Under the pieces are notes generated by a model. That model saw nothing but the letters and a program-made list of their open reading frames with translations, was not told the DNA's origin and made no database searches. A DNA stretch of 64,000 bases. It comes from Struthio camelus. Its lineage: Eukaryota > Chordata > Aves > Struthioniformes > Struthionidae. The DNA lies in NCBI RefSeq assembly GCF_040807025.1, contig NC_090964.1, positions 7,123,214-7,187,213 of the forward strand, written 5' to 3'. Position 1 is the stretch's first letter; each line of letters begins with the position of its first letter. This document shows, piece by piece, positions 1 to 12,136 of the stretch. The position numbers and the translations under genes are program-made.

Positions 1-588
1 GGCAGAGGGTCCTCTCTCTACATTCTTTACACACTGCTGCATCTTGTCCTGCAAGCTGAAATTAGCAGAACATCATGAGAAAAAAAAAAAAAAACACAAC
101 CAATCAGCTTTATTTGGGGCATTTCCCCCTCATTAGACAACATGGGAAGGTGAGAGACTTCCATAGCAGAAGATGCCATTGTTGCCCTGTTTGCATCCCA
201 CCTTGCAAAGCGCAAGGGCTGCAAAGGAGGGAGTTCCACCCCCTGGTAAAACCCTGCCCGTCATACTGGCTCGCTTGCAGCAGCGCCACGATTGCAGATT
301 ACATAGTTCTGTTGTGCAAGGAGTTACAGTTGAAAGCAATAACCACAGACAAACCCAGATGATAAATATGGGCCCCCTTTCTTTCAGCCACCTGGATCTG
401 CTCCCAGCCTTCACTCTTTGCAAGCAGAATTTGAACAGAGTGTTGGTGAGTGCTCGCACAATCATAGCAAATCCAGGGTAACCCAGTTCTGACAGGTGGG
501 ACAGCAGCTGTGCTGAATAATCACTGTTCTAGTGCTGTGACTCCTTCAGTGCTAAGATGAAGCTCACTCTAATCCTTCAGGTTTTTAC
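1..588. other. CEP85 intron at the left edge
   Basis: This lies downstream of the donor at 588/587 on minus. I see no exon here: none of the minus-strand frames resembles the remaining CEP85 coiled coil. It holds an A-tract at about 78-93 and otherwise unique sequence. Confidence 0.6.
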
Positions 589-3500
589 CTGCGTACAGAG
601 GAAAGAAGCTCCAGTTCTTTGCGTTTTTGCGTTTCTAGCTGCATCTCTTGCTCCCTGCAGGCAGCCCGAACGTCTCCAAGCTGTGTTTCCAGTGCCAGCA
701 CTGTTTCCTGCAGAGTAGTACTCCTCAGTTCGGATTCCTTCAGCTGCAACAAAGATCATCACACTAAAGATCTCCCAGGTGTTTCACCACACGTTTCAAC
801 TACCTTCACAATGCAGTTTTCACTACTGATATGACAATTCTCAGCTATATAGCTCAGAACATTCCTCCTTCCAAAAGGGCACACTGCAACTTTACTTGTG
901 CCGCTGCCCAGGGGATTATTTACAGCTGTAGAAAACCCACCTGAGCAAACATCTAAAGAGATATCATTGCTCATGGGAAAAAGTTTTACCTGCTGACTCT
1001 GTTTCTGGTGGTCCTCAAGAGTTGGTAGATCAGCCAGGTATCGCTCAAGGGTCTCAATTCTTTGTTGTCTCTCCCTGTTTTGCTCAGATTCCTTCTGGCA
1101 TTTCTTTTTCAGATTATTAATGTGTTTATCTCTTCCCTTTACCTGCAAAGGCAGTAATACAAAAGTTCAGTTTTTATTATAACTCCTTGTCCATTCTTCA
1201 GTCCTCTGTATGCCCATTCATTTACCTGTCTGTATAGCACTCATCACCAAAATACAACATCATTTTACCGCAGCAGCATTTCTACTCACTTAGCCTAACA
1301 CAGGCTTCTTCTTTGGTTAAGAGAAGAGGCATTAAAATACTTTTAACTGCAGGAGGGAGGTTTTTTGCTTATAAACCAAAGTACTCTACAAGGAGATTAG
1401 AAAATATCTGCAATAACATCTTGCCACAGACACTTTAATTCGCCTATTACTATGTCAACTTCTGTATTCTTGTGTATGTTGGGGCAGAGGAGGAAGGAGG
1501 AGGAAAACATCTCCACATCTCTAAAGCAATGGGATCATACCCTTTCTTCCTGTTTCTTTAACTCCTCTGCATGTTTCTGCATAGTTTCCTTCAGTGTCTC
1601 CCGGATCAGCTTTGCATCCACCTCTGCAGCAGCCAGTTTTCTCTCCAGGTCAATCTTTTCTTTACTGAGGGATTCCGTCTTCTCTGTGAACTGCGCTCGG
1701 AGAAACGTGTTCTCCCGTTGCAGCTCCTGGAGACAGAGACAGCCTGTGAATTCTGTCCATCAAAGCTAACAGTTACAAACTGACCCTAAGCAGCCGACTT
1801 GTCTCAGAGCCGTATTCTCAGCCATCGTAACTCCCAAATATCATTCTGCTTATCTTACACGCTCTGGTATCTGGAACAGCACTTGTCAGGGCTGTCAGAC
1901 ATTTGCACCGCTAGCACGGCTTCTAAACAAACCTGAGTAGTTCAGGACTTGAAATCTTGAGAGTTACCAAAAACCTCAGAGATGACAGATAATTCAGACC
2001 ACGAACAAAGGATAATCTTATTCTGTATGGCCCTCCTAGTCAGGAAATACCTCATGATACACGTTAGGGCCAGTGGGTTCAATACATATTTCCCACTGAT
2101 ATCCCATTGCAGCCGATTACCTGCATTCTCAACACATAAACATCTCCATAGGGTGCTGGACAGCCAAGCAGGGCGCTGTGAACCTGCAGTTCACTTTCCC
2201 GAACTTTCTGCTCCAACTGGGAAATGTGCTGTCTTTGCCTATAAAAAACAGATAATAGACCATTCTCAAATGTACATCTTGCTTTTAATGCTAGTAGGGA
2301 GCAGTAAAATATAAACAGCGCCACCACACCTTTTCAATTAGTACTACACATGAGGAATGGCACCAAGCACAACAGAAAGACAACCACTAACTCAGAACTG
2401 GCCTGCAGAGAAATAATCCAGATGTCCTTTTATAGCTCCGTATAAACATTTCTTCCGTGCTGTCCTTCAAAAAAAAAAAAAAAAGGCTTCTCCCCCACCA
2501 GTGATTATGCTCAAAACATAGGCCTTGCGTGCTTTGAGTATTCTAGCTTGACTGCAGAGCAGATGGGTAAACTGCACAGACATCAGAAGACTCGAAATGA
2601 GCAAGCAGAGCAGGAACGTACAGTTCAAATGCTGAAGGTAGTTTTCCATTATCACCTTTTCAAAAAGCTTATGGACCACTAGCATTAGGCACGAGAAGTG
2701 TTGTTTGCCAGCCCAAACTCAGGAAGAAGTTTAAAATAAAGATCGCTAAGAGATCCCCAGAAGTTCTCAAGCAAACCGGCAGCAGTTTCAATATTCCAGA
2801 TATTTGTGACGTGAACAGAAGTCTTTATCCATCATAAAACAGGGAAAACCATAACCAAAATTAATTGGAATCTTTTAGGATCACCATCCCAATTCTGAGG
2901 GGATGGGAAGAAAGCTTGTAGAAAAAAAAAAGGACCGTACTCAAAGGTATCTAGCTGCTTCTTTATGGCGCAAAAAAAAAAAAAAAAAAAAAGCCTTCAA
3001 ATGGGTAAAAGGGACTCTGAAACAAGAGCTTTCCTCAGTATTTTCATAACCCTTCCTCTTCCAAAAAAAAAAAATACCCTGGAGTCCTTAACCCACTCTC
3101 CATTATCAACCTCTCACCTGTCAATTATGAGCTCCTTCTCCTTGAGCAGGTTTTCATTGGAGTTCAGGATATTGATCCACTGGGTTGGATCAGCTGAAGG
3201 CAATGAAGGAGAATACATCGAGGGATGGTGGCAAGCGGCTCCATTTTGTAACTGAAAGAAGAGACAAAATAAGGAGGGAGAGGTTTATGCTTCTCAGAGG
3301 TAATTGCAACATTGCTAAAGCTATTTTGCACACTGTGTGCTCATCTGCATGCCAGGACATAGTTATTTCAGTCTGTGTTGATGTCCAAGAACAAGTAACT
3401 TCGCCTAAGCACAACTGGAGACTAACAAATAATTTTAGATCACCGTGCTGTCTCACTGGAAACAATTTGTCACCATTAGCACACAGCTGGTGGGAGATGA

Positions 3501-6500
3501 TAAACAAATTGCAGATAATTTTATGCATTTTTTCAGGAAGTCTTTTTCCTATCTCTACATACAGAATAAAATTATCCTATGAAGTAAACTGTTAACTTCT
3601 TCCATATGGTTCCTTCGCAGTTTCTGGTGGACAAGGTATTTCAGCTCTTGATCATTAAGAGACTTGCAACGTAACACAGGGAGAAGCACGAGACGTTTTC
3701 CCCCTTGCTTCATAAGGTCCACAACAATGACTCATGACTGAAAAGAGAGGAAAGGTTTCAAACTGACATATTTACACAAGTAGCTCCCCACCTGCATTTG
3801 CTCTATTTGCAATCGCACATTCTCCAACTGTTGTTTCCAAGCACTGAGTTCACAGGCCCTCTCATGTGGGTGCAGTGTGCAAGTTTCTTGCATCCATGCT
3901 CGAGATGGAGAAGTTACAGGTTTTGAAAAGGCAGTGTTGGCCTGGAGTCCCGCCGGCATCAGCCTGCTCCCATTTGGCCACGTTCCGTTCCGGGGCTCAC
4001 AGATTCCATTAGCCCCTGCTGTTTGCTTACTCTCTGGCAGCACTTTATAATGGTCCTTTCCTGCCTCAGGTGCCCCAGAGTTCGGATTGAACTTCTGGAA
4101 CCTGTGCAGAGGGTCAGTGCACAAACTATCCAGAAAGAGAGACTGATTAAAGGTACGCTCAATGGCAGGCATGTCAAACTTCCAAGCCTCTTCTGTTCTC
4201 ATGTGATCAGAAGCAGTGTGCCAGGACTGCTCAAAACCATTTTCCCCACAGAGACGCAAGAGATCTCCGGGTGGCACCTGAGATGACTTCCCAGCATTAA
4301 AGTCTCCGTTTCTCATGAGTCCCGAGTGTTCAGAAGCAGATCCTGGCACAGCAGTTTTTGAAGTATTCTGTTCTCCTGCTGCGCAGAGCTTGGAGGGTGA
4401 GGCACCCAACGTAGAAGGCATAACATGGGCTGTTGGGATGGTCACTTGGGTTTTGATGGGCTGGAATGAGGAACCGTTACTAGAGTTGCAAAAATCTAGG
4501 GAGAGAAGAAGTGCAATGCTTTAATTATGATCCTGAAAATATTCTGACCTAAATCACCGCTTCTCTGCTGAACAGCTCTCCTAAGGAGTGTTAAAAAGCA
4601 ATTCTTTTCCCAAACATCTCCTAAGCAGCTATAGCTGACATACAGCAGCAGGACTGAGGCATATCTGTGTTCTCCTTCGCTACAAAGTTCGGGAGCCTGT
4701 TGACATTTTCCTACCAGAGTAAACCACATGGAGAATCCAAGTTCCAGCTCAGTACACATTTTTAACCCTTCGCTTTTAAACTACTCTTCTATAATATAAT
4801 CTTCAATTAATAAGGTTATCTTTCTGCTTGTTTAAAAATCACAGCCTTTAAATTGAATAAAAAGACTGAGACTTACTTAACTGAACACTGAGTCCTTGAT
4901 TCTGTTCTGCCTGTCCCACAGCTCAGCGACTCCGAACTGTAACCAAAGCTAACTGGAGTCTTTACTAAGCCCATGATGAGCTTCAAACATAGCTGAACAC
5001 ATCACCAAGCAGTTGACCTTCGAACTCCTCCAGGACACTGCAGCAAAAGAGCTTTTTCTAGAGGCTGGAGTAATGGCTCTTGCCTCACTGCCACAGGAAA
5101 CAAGATAGAGCACAGCACATACACAACGTGAGTCTGTCCTGTCAGGCACACACCAAACCTGGCTACATGGAAATACAGAGTTATTCTTAGTAAGTCTCAG
5201 ATTTCAATACAGCAACAGCAAGAGCTGAGAAAGGCAAACACCCAAATGCCTGTTCCCGCTCCTCCTCCTGATACATTGTACAACACATTAAATTCAGGTT
5301 TCTCCCAGATACCCAAACTTGTTTTCCTCATGCCTTTGGCTAAAGGCCCATCCCCACATGATGTTTCTCTAATCCAACAACAGGACAGCAAGATTACGTT
5401 TCCATGTATTTGTAACCTCAAAGCATTGCTACAAGGAGGAATAAAAGGTTACAATTTGAAAATAGCAACAAGATTCTGCAAAGACCATCATCAAACTGCT
5501 GGAAAACTATTAGAATAAAGGCACAGACCCCATCTTCAAAAATTAACAGGAGAGGGAGAAAGTCTTCTCGGATATTGCTTGGATCTGCCTAAGAACTCCT
5601 TCACACAGTGAACACCCTGCCACTAAGCAGTCACAAGAACATTCACCTTGGCAAACACAGGAGAAAAAGTACAGTTTTGTTTTCAGCCCCTAAACATATA
5701 GTCCAGTATCACTATGAGGAACTTGAGTTCTCTGACCAGCAAGCCACGTGTGGATGCTGGTATCAGTTCCTTGAATGGAGTTACTTATAAATGTCATTGC
5801 AGTGACCCTAATGTACTGACTTAAAAAGTCAGTACGGTTCAGCCAACTGTCAGGGCTGCAATTCAGCCTAAGCTCTTAGGAACAAAGCTACAACACACAA
5901 ACATTCAGACGGGCAATTTCTCAAAGAACAGTCACCACCTCGCTGCTCTCAACACGCAAGTAGATGTTTTATTTTCCTAAGAGAGGCTAGATGTGACACT
6001 TAAACATGCACTCTTATAACGTTTCCACAAGCCAGACGTTTTTGAAAGCCTTCATTTCAACTCTCACGTTATTAAGAACATAGCTCATTGAAAATGCACA
6101 GGACAGAATGGGAAACGCATTAAGATGTGAAGCGTATTGCATGAAAGGAAACACAACCTCAAACTTCCTTGCTGCTGAAAGGAGGATCGGTTTGTTCTAT
6201 GCCACCTTCACAAACAAAGATGAAAATACAGGTAGAAAGGAACGCTGGGACAAGCAATTGCACATAACGTGCCTTAACTGAGTGCAATGCTCAAGCCTTA
6301 CACTGAAAAGTACACAGCTTTAACACAGGTAAGGCATGTGCAAAGGCACACTGATTTCAATTCTCTGGAGGCACCTATAAATTATTAAAATTCAAAAAAA
6401 GCACCCAACAGACGTGCTGATAAATCACTCGTACATCAATATCTAACAGCAAATCACTAAGATGGCTCTCTTAGTCAGTTAAAAAGACCTAGTACAGCTA

Positions 6501-7588
6501 AAAGATATTTTAAACGAACCGTAGCTTAGAGAAACGGCAAGTCCCTTAGCTGCTTGTTTATATTTTAGGCAGCACATCTATAGAGGCAATGATTTTGAAA
6601 CAGTCTCAAAACATTATTACAGATTCTACTGTCCAAATTTTACATTCTGGGGTTCAATATCATGGGGCTAGTTAACAGTTTGTTGGTGTTTCAAAGAAAA
6701 CTTAAATGAAATCCTTCAATGTTACTGCGTGATCACATGTTCATAATCACCTTCTGCGCTGTCTGAGCAGGAGGTCCCAATGCCCGCGTCCCCGCTGTCA
6801 GCCACACTGGAACAGCGACTGACGCGACTCTGGAACTTCGCAGATAACATAGGTGTTTTCCAGTCAGTCTCCAAGAAATGACTCTTCTGACTGGTACTGG
6901 AGTCTAGAGAGAAAAAAACAGTGATATTTGTGTGTTAGCCACCAGACTGAAAAGCCTTTTAATGTACCTAATGAAGCCATAAATAATTATCCTTGCTACC
7001 TAGAAACAAACTGATCCTTGCTAGACTCTCCATACTGTCGCTCAGAAGTCTTTCCTTTTGCAAAAGGAAATGGTAGCAAGCATAAGAAAGCCAAATAATA
7101 TCTGCAGGAGATTGAAAAAAATCAGTCTTCTTATGGAAGTCAGGATACAAGAGCAGTAAACTGTACTCCTACTGACAAGTCGGATGATATTGCACTAAAC
7201 TGATGCTCTGGTACTTAAACAAAAAAAGAGCACCAGTGCTGGCACACAGCAATACCGATAATGGCAGAGATATGTTTTCACATTCACCATTAAAAACTCC
7301 TCCCAATTCATCAGCTATCATTCAAGAGAGGTCCACCAACAACTGATGCTCTGCCCCTAGATGCTCATGCAATTATTTTATTTTGCAGGAACAAGACTTT
7401 TTTTTTCCTCCTTTCTCTTTCCACAGAATAAAAAGCTTTTGGTAAAGAATACTCTGGGGGTCGCATGTCTCCTCAGGAAAACTCTTAACAGGATCTCACA
7501 GCAGCATGGCTTTAAAGAAAAGACTGTCCTTACCCGATGGATTGATCTGCTGGAGCCTCAGGTCTGGATGTTTCTCAAGAGCAGCCAT
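589..7588 (-). CDS. CEP85: CEP85, centrosomal protein 85 (5' part; 3' end off the left edge)
   Basis: Coiled-coil centrosomal protein; family knowledge says it binds STIL and supports PLK4-driven centriole duplication and restrains NEK2. Coding exons in transcript order, all on minus: 7599-7534 (ATG at 7588), 6903-6751, 4495-3792, 3251-3118, 2238-2121, 1726-1541, 1142-990 and 743-589. Phases agree at every junction and give about 552 residues of a protein near 760 in human. The N-terminus ([12 protein letters not shown]) leads into a serine-rich stretch with [17 protein letters not shown]. The 704-nt exon encodes [14 protein letters not shown], and later exons encode the coiled coil ([59 protein letters not shown]). 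The remaining C-terminal exons lie left of position 1. The 5' UTR starts in the CpG island near 9.4 kb, so intron 1 is about 1.8 kb. Confidence 0.95.
2469..2991. repeat. Poly(A) tracts within a CEP85 intron
   Basis: Pure A-runs at about 2469-2484 and 2971-2991, with a shorter one near 3065-3074, interrupt the 2239-3117 intron. No retroposed gene or SINE body is recognisable beside them, so I call them simple A-tracts. Confidence 0.6.
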
Positions 7589-8999
7589 CTTACCTATTCC
7601 TGTCAACTACAGGACAGTAAATAAAAATCATATTTTAAGTCAGCATAAACCGAACCCCGTTGCCATTAACCAAGAAAAGAGTAGACATGCATCAGCTAGG
7701 CTGCATTCAAGGGACTCATCTCAATACAGTATTTTGTATTTAATTAGCGTCTTCTTCTGAAGCTACCTCTGTTTCATCCCTGCAAGATGAGTACATAATA
7801 CTTAGGTATTTAAGTCAACACTTAAAAAAGGTGCAGTTGTTGTAGGTTTTCTTCATGCCTGAGAAATGAGAAGAGATCCTGTTTGTAACATTCTTCAGGT
7901 ATGCAGCTGTTCAGCAGAGCCTTTCAACTGGGGCATGCGTTATACCCATTGTAGTTATTTATAGAGCATCAGTCACCATGGTATCTACAAACTGCCTCTA
8001 TGTCTATGGAGGCTAAAAATTTAAAAGTCTTAACATTAAGAGAGTTCATTTCTGCCCTCTGTAGAGGTCACCGGGCAACTACATCCAGAAATGCAGTAAT
8101 TCAAAACAGCGTTGCTGTACCATAAATGGCAATCATTATCTATCCAGGGCTTTGGTTTACTTTATCTGCTTATCAGAGTACCTCAGACAGTGAATTTCCT
8201 GCCTCTGATGTGAACATAGTTTACAGCTGTCAGTCTTTGCTGTGAAAATTCAAGGCCTCTCTCCTTTCCACCAGTCAAACACTAAATCCTCATTTGCCGG
8301 CTCTTTGGAAACCGTTCATACTTAGAAAACACACATATGCACATTTTGCAACAGCCACAGGATTAGAAAATGGAACTACAATAGGATAGACAGAAAACGA
8401 ACCAGAAGTGGCATTTTACTCATATAGCAAGGCAATGAGACATAGCTTTTAACTAAACATAGTACTTATTATGTTTTCATTTAGGTATGTTTCTGCAATT
8501 ACTGAGATTTGAATGTCAGTCTCCAGCACTACAGTCAAACGGTTTTAACAGGGAAATTCAAACGCACACTGCCAAAACAGAAGAGCTAACCACCAAAGCA
8601 TTCACTTCTCACACAGCACCACCCTCTCACAAAAACCCACTGTCCCCTTTCGACAGCATTCACAGCAGTGGGCATAGGGCAAATCCTGCAGACAGAGTGG
8701 GAAGGGATACGTTCATGTACAAAATGAGAGAAACGAAGGAGGAAAAGGAAGGGGAAGAGACAGACCACGAGAAGAAGGGGAGCAGTGGCACACGGATGGA
8801 GAGCAAGTGTGGAGCGATGTGACCGCACGAGGCTGGGGTGGAGGTAGGGGCAGTGACTCATCCCCGGCAGAGGTTATTTGCGCCTAGGAAAGGGACGGTT
8901 TAGCCCCAGGGGCTGAGAAGAACAATGGTTTGGACTGGGGGCGGGGGGAAGGAAGAGGGGACGGTAGTTTAACCTGAAGGAGGAGTAGTCTGACCCCGG

Positions 9000-9720
9000 G
9001 GAGGGGGACAGTAACTAGTTCCTGAGGAGGAGAAAAGGGATCCCACTGGGTGGGGAGGCAGCGATCGGCCCCTGAAGGGCAGAGGAGACCCCAAGGGCTG
9101 AGAGGAGGGAGAGAGAGACTTGCCCGAGGGGGGGGGGGGGGCCGCGGGCTGACCCCAACGGCCGCGGACAGGCGGACCCCAAGGGGCAGCGCCTGGTCCC
9201 TGAGGGGAGAGGGAGGCCGATTTGCCCAGGGCGGGGGGGAAAGAGGGTCTCAAGGGGCCTGGGGGGGGGGGGAACAGCGGGAGGAGCTCTGCCCCAAGAC
9301 GGAGTCCATCCCCTGAGGCGAGGCGAGGCGAGGCCCGGGGCGGGCCAGGACCCCGGCGGGCGGGCGGGCGGGCGGGCGCGCACGGCCCCCTCACCTGGCT
9401 CCGCCGCGGCGCTCACGCTACCCCCGCGCGCCGCGACCGTTACAGCCGCGCAGGGCGGGCGGAAAGGAGAAGGGGGAGGTGCCACGCTCCCTTCCCTGGC
9501 CCGCAGCCTATCGGAAGCGCCGGCCCCTCCCACTCCCCCTCTCTCATTGGCTGGCTGGCAATGCCCATCCCCGCCCCAGAGCTTCGCCGGGGCAGCGACG
9601 GCTGCTGGGAGAGGAAAACTGTCCGCAGCCGCCACCCGTAGGGCGCGCAGGAAGGAAGAGTGCTTGAAAGAGCGGCGCGGGCAGCGCTCCCCCTCCCCAA
9701 ATCCCCGATAAGCCACGCCT
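9000..9720 (-). promoter_or_regulatory. CpG-island promoter and noncoding exon 1 of CEP85
   Basis: A dense GC and CpG block. On minus, a consensus donor (GCCAG|GTGAGG) ends a noncoding exon at 9395. The matching acceptor is at 7600/7599, just upstream of the CEP85 start codon. A CCAAT box (minus) sits at 9550-9546 and an ETS-like CGGAAGC near 9510, so transcription probably starts between about 9400 and 9520. GAGGC and GGGC microsatellites lie at about 9318-9380. The island may serve both CEP85 and the claudin-like gene to its right. Confidence 0.6.
9318..9380. repeat. GAGGC and GGGC microsatellites
   Basis: About four tandem GAGGC units at 9318-9336 are followed by a run of about seven GGGC units ending near 9378, inside the CEP85 intron 1 / exon 1 border region. 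Confidence 0.75.
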
Positions 9721-9842
9721 CACAGATCTAGGCCACGCCTACCGCTTCTTAGCCACGCCCCCTCCCTGGCTGCAGCCCGCGCTTGCGCAGTGCCGCCCGC
9801 GGCGCTGCCGGGGGAAGGCGGAGGTGGTTGGGCTCTGTCCCA

Positions 9843-10255
9843 GCCCCACACTCGCCCCACACCTTTCCTCACGTTTTCCTACACAGTGCCCCACACCTTT
9901 CCTCGCACGTTTTCCCACCTTTCCTCACACATTTCCCCACCTGTTTCCCCACACTTTTCCTCACACATTTTCCCACCTTTCCCCACATCTTTCCTCACGT
10001 ATTTCCCCACCTGTTTCCCCACACTTTTCCTCACACATTTTCTCACCTTTCCCCACATCTTTCCTCACGTATTTCCCCACCTGTTTCCCCACACTTTTCC
10101 TCACACATTTTCCCACCTTTCCCCACATCTTTCCTCACACATTTCCCCACCTGTTTCCCCACACTTTTCCTCACACATTTTCCCACCTCTCCCCACACCT
10201 TTCCTCACACGTTTTCTCATGTTTCCCCACACCTTTCCCCACACGGTGCCCCACA
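9843..10255. repeat. 70-bp minisatellite
   Basis: A tandem array of C/T-rich units. The marker CTGTTTCCCC starts at 9941, 10011, 10081 and 10151, exactly 70 bp apart, with degenerate flanking units extending the array to about 400 bp. Each 70-bp unit is itself built of variants of a shorter TTTCCTCACACA-type element. Because 70 is not a multiple of 3 and the unit lacks stops, the same peptide pattern is open in all three plus frames. I take this as an artefact of the repeat, not coding. Confidence 0.9.
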
Positions 10256-10436
10256 CGCTTCCCCTGCCCCAGCCTGCCGGCCCCGGACAGCCGCCCTCCC
10301 TCACGCCGGCTGAGGCCGGCCGCCAGCGCTGCCCTCGGTGGCCCCTCGTCACGCCCGGCTGCGCGCCGCTGGGTCACCTTCCCTCTCCCCCGCTTGGAGA
10401 GGCAGCGGCGGCGGCAGCGTCCGGGCTCGGCCGGTG

Positions 10437-11027
10437 ATGGGGACCCTGTCGCTGGCGTCGGGGCTGGCGGTGGCCCCCATGGGCTGGGTGCTGCTGCTGG
10501 CGGCCACGGCCGCCCCGCGGTGGCGGGAGCTGCGCGAGCGGCCCGGCTACCCCCGCGACGTCTCCTTCAGCGACGGCCTCTGGGAGAGCTGCGTGGAGGT
10601 GCTGGCCCGGCCGGGGGCCGCGTGTCGCCCCCTGCCCGAGGACTCGGCTCGCCTCTGGCCCCTGCGGGCGGCTGCCGTGGCCTCGCTGCTCCTGGCGGCC
10701 CTGGCCTACGTCCTGGCCGTGCTGGGGACGCGCTGGTGGGCTCCCCGGCCCCGGCCCGGCTTGGCGGTCGCCGCCGGACTGCTGCTGGCGCTGGCGGGCG
10801 CCCTGTACCTGGCCGCTGCCTCCTACGCGGCTCACCGGGTGCTGGAGGACCTGGCCAACCCGCAGACCCCGCCGGCGGACCGCTTCCACCCGGGCGCCTG
10901 CCTCTACCTGGGCTGGAGCGGCGGCGGGGCGGAGGTGCTGGCCGGCGTCTGCCTGGCCGCCAGCTTCCGAAGGAAGAGGGAAGCCGGCGCGGGGCCGGCG
11001 GCTGCCCCGTACGAGGTGGATTATTGA
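10437..11027 (+). CDS. Claudin-family tetraspan protein, single exon, 196 aa
   Basis: Predicted tight-junction-type membrane protein. It has four hydrophobic segments (about residues 8-26, 76-97, 107-127 and 158-175) and the claudin first-loop signature: Trp29, Gly-Leu-Trp at 47-49, Cys52 and Cys63. Between segments 3 and 4, SYAAHRVLEDLANP, then FHPGACLYLGW, follow the usual claudin SW-AH-II-DFYNP and G-LY-GW pattern. The C-terminus is YEVDY, not the typical claudin ending in Tyr-Val. The ATG has G at -3 and G at +4. Intronless coding is common among claudins. It lies head-to-head with CEP85 and tail-to-tail with CNKSR1, where mammals carry CATSPER4. I cannot assign a numbered claudin. The family call is solid; orthology is open. 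Confidence 0.85.
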   Translation: MGTLSLASGLAVAPMGWVLLLAATAAPRWRELRERPGYPRDVSFSDGLWESCVEVLARPGAACRPLPEDSARLWPLRAAAVASLLLAALAYVLAVLGTRWWAPRPRPGLAVAAGLLLALAGALYLAAASYAAHRVLEDLANPQTPPADRFHPGACLYLGWSGGGAEVLAGVCLAASFRRKREAGAGPAAAPYEVDY

Positions 11028-11281
11028 GGCGCCGGCGCCAGTCCCGCAGGGGTGGCGGGGCTCTCCGAGGGGCGATCGCGACGCCTCGGCCCCCCCGCAG
11101 CCCTCCGTCCTGCGCCGGAGCGCTCGGGCTGGAAGAGGTGGGTCCGTGCCCCGTCTTTACTGATAATTTTTCCCTTGGAAGCCAGCTGGTGTCAACGCTT
11201 TCTTGGCGGTTACTTGAGTGTGCTTTAATCCTTACACGGGTTTCACCTCCTGCTGCAGCAGCTGAACGGGTGTGCAGGCTT

Positions 11282-11287
11282 AATAAA
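11282..11287 (+). terminator. Poly(A) signal of the claudin-like gene
   Basis: AATAAA lies 255 nt after the stop codon, in a short non-GC-rich stretch between the two convergent genes. Confidence 0.65.
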
Positions 11288-11733
11288 AGGCATCCACGCA
11301 TCCAGCTGTGGCACATCTGTAAGGGGCAAGGGGGTGCAGAGGAGGGGCAGGACCCATCCATCCTTTCCAGGCTGATCACAACCCTCCCCTTCCCTGTCCT
11401 GCCTGTCCCACCCCGGCTCTCCCTGCCCAGCACCCAGACCCAGCGCTCGAGCTCCCGCTGCCCCTTACGAGCTCCATGAAGCCCGGGACACCGCATCCCC
11501 CTCCTTGGACACCACCTTCCCCATTTCGTCACCCGTCCTCCTGCGGCACTGTCAGAGCCTGTCCATGTCCCCCTAGGGCTGGCTCACCCCATGGGAGAGC
11601 AGAGTGGGACGTGGAGGATGGAGGGATGCCGCAGGCCCAGGAGGAAAGTGGCATGTGGCACCGGTAGGGGCTGGCTGTCACTACAGGGACATTTTGCAGA
11701 GAACCAGACATAATCAGCTCTCGTCAATGCAGT
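11288..11733. other. Intergenic spacer between the claudin-like gene and CNKSR1
   Basis: About 450 bp separate the two convergent poly(A) signals. I see no gene or repeat in it. Confidence 0.5.
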
Positions 11734-11739
11734 TTTATT
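11734..11739 (-). terminator. Poly(A) signal of CNKSR1
   Basis: AATAAA on minus, about 400 nt beyond the CNKSR1 stop codon. Confidence 0.65.
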
Positions 11740-12136
11740 TACAGCAGAAGGGACCCAGGCCTGGCCAGCTGCAGGCACCATGCTGGCCCGCGAGTCGGGG
11801 GCACCAGGGCCACGTTCCTCCAGGAAAAGGCCCTCGTTGCCAATGTGGAGCCAAGGCAAAGCGTCCTTGAAGAAAGCGAGACTCCGCGCTGTCACAGCGA
11901 TGTCCCGCTCCAACGTGTGGAGATGTAGCAGAAGCCACTTCTCACACAGAAAGTCCATGCTCACATCTCTGCCTTCAAAAATGATGTAAATCCCCCCCCC
12001 ACCACCACCCATCCCATGCCGTGGGACCAGCCAGGACAGGCAGAGCATCCTCTTTGCTCCGGCAGCACCGTGTTTTCTAATGGGAGAGATCTGTGCTGGA
12101 GAGGTCCAGCGAAGGACCAGCAGCTCTTGTGGGGTG

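Noticed and set aside
9824-11479. 551-codon plus-strand frame and two shorter overlapping plus frames
   Set aside because: They consist of the 70-bp repeat read in shifted frames, running on into the claudin-like gene out of frame. No protein homology.
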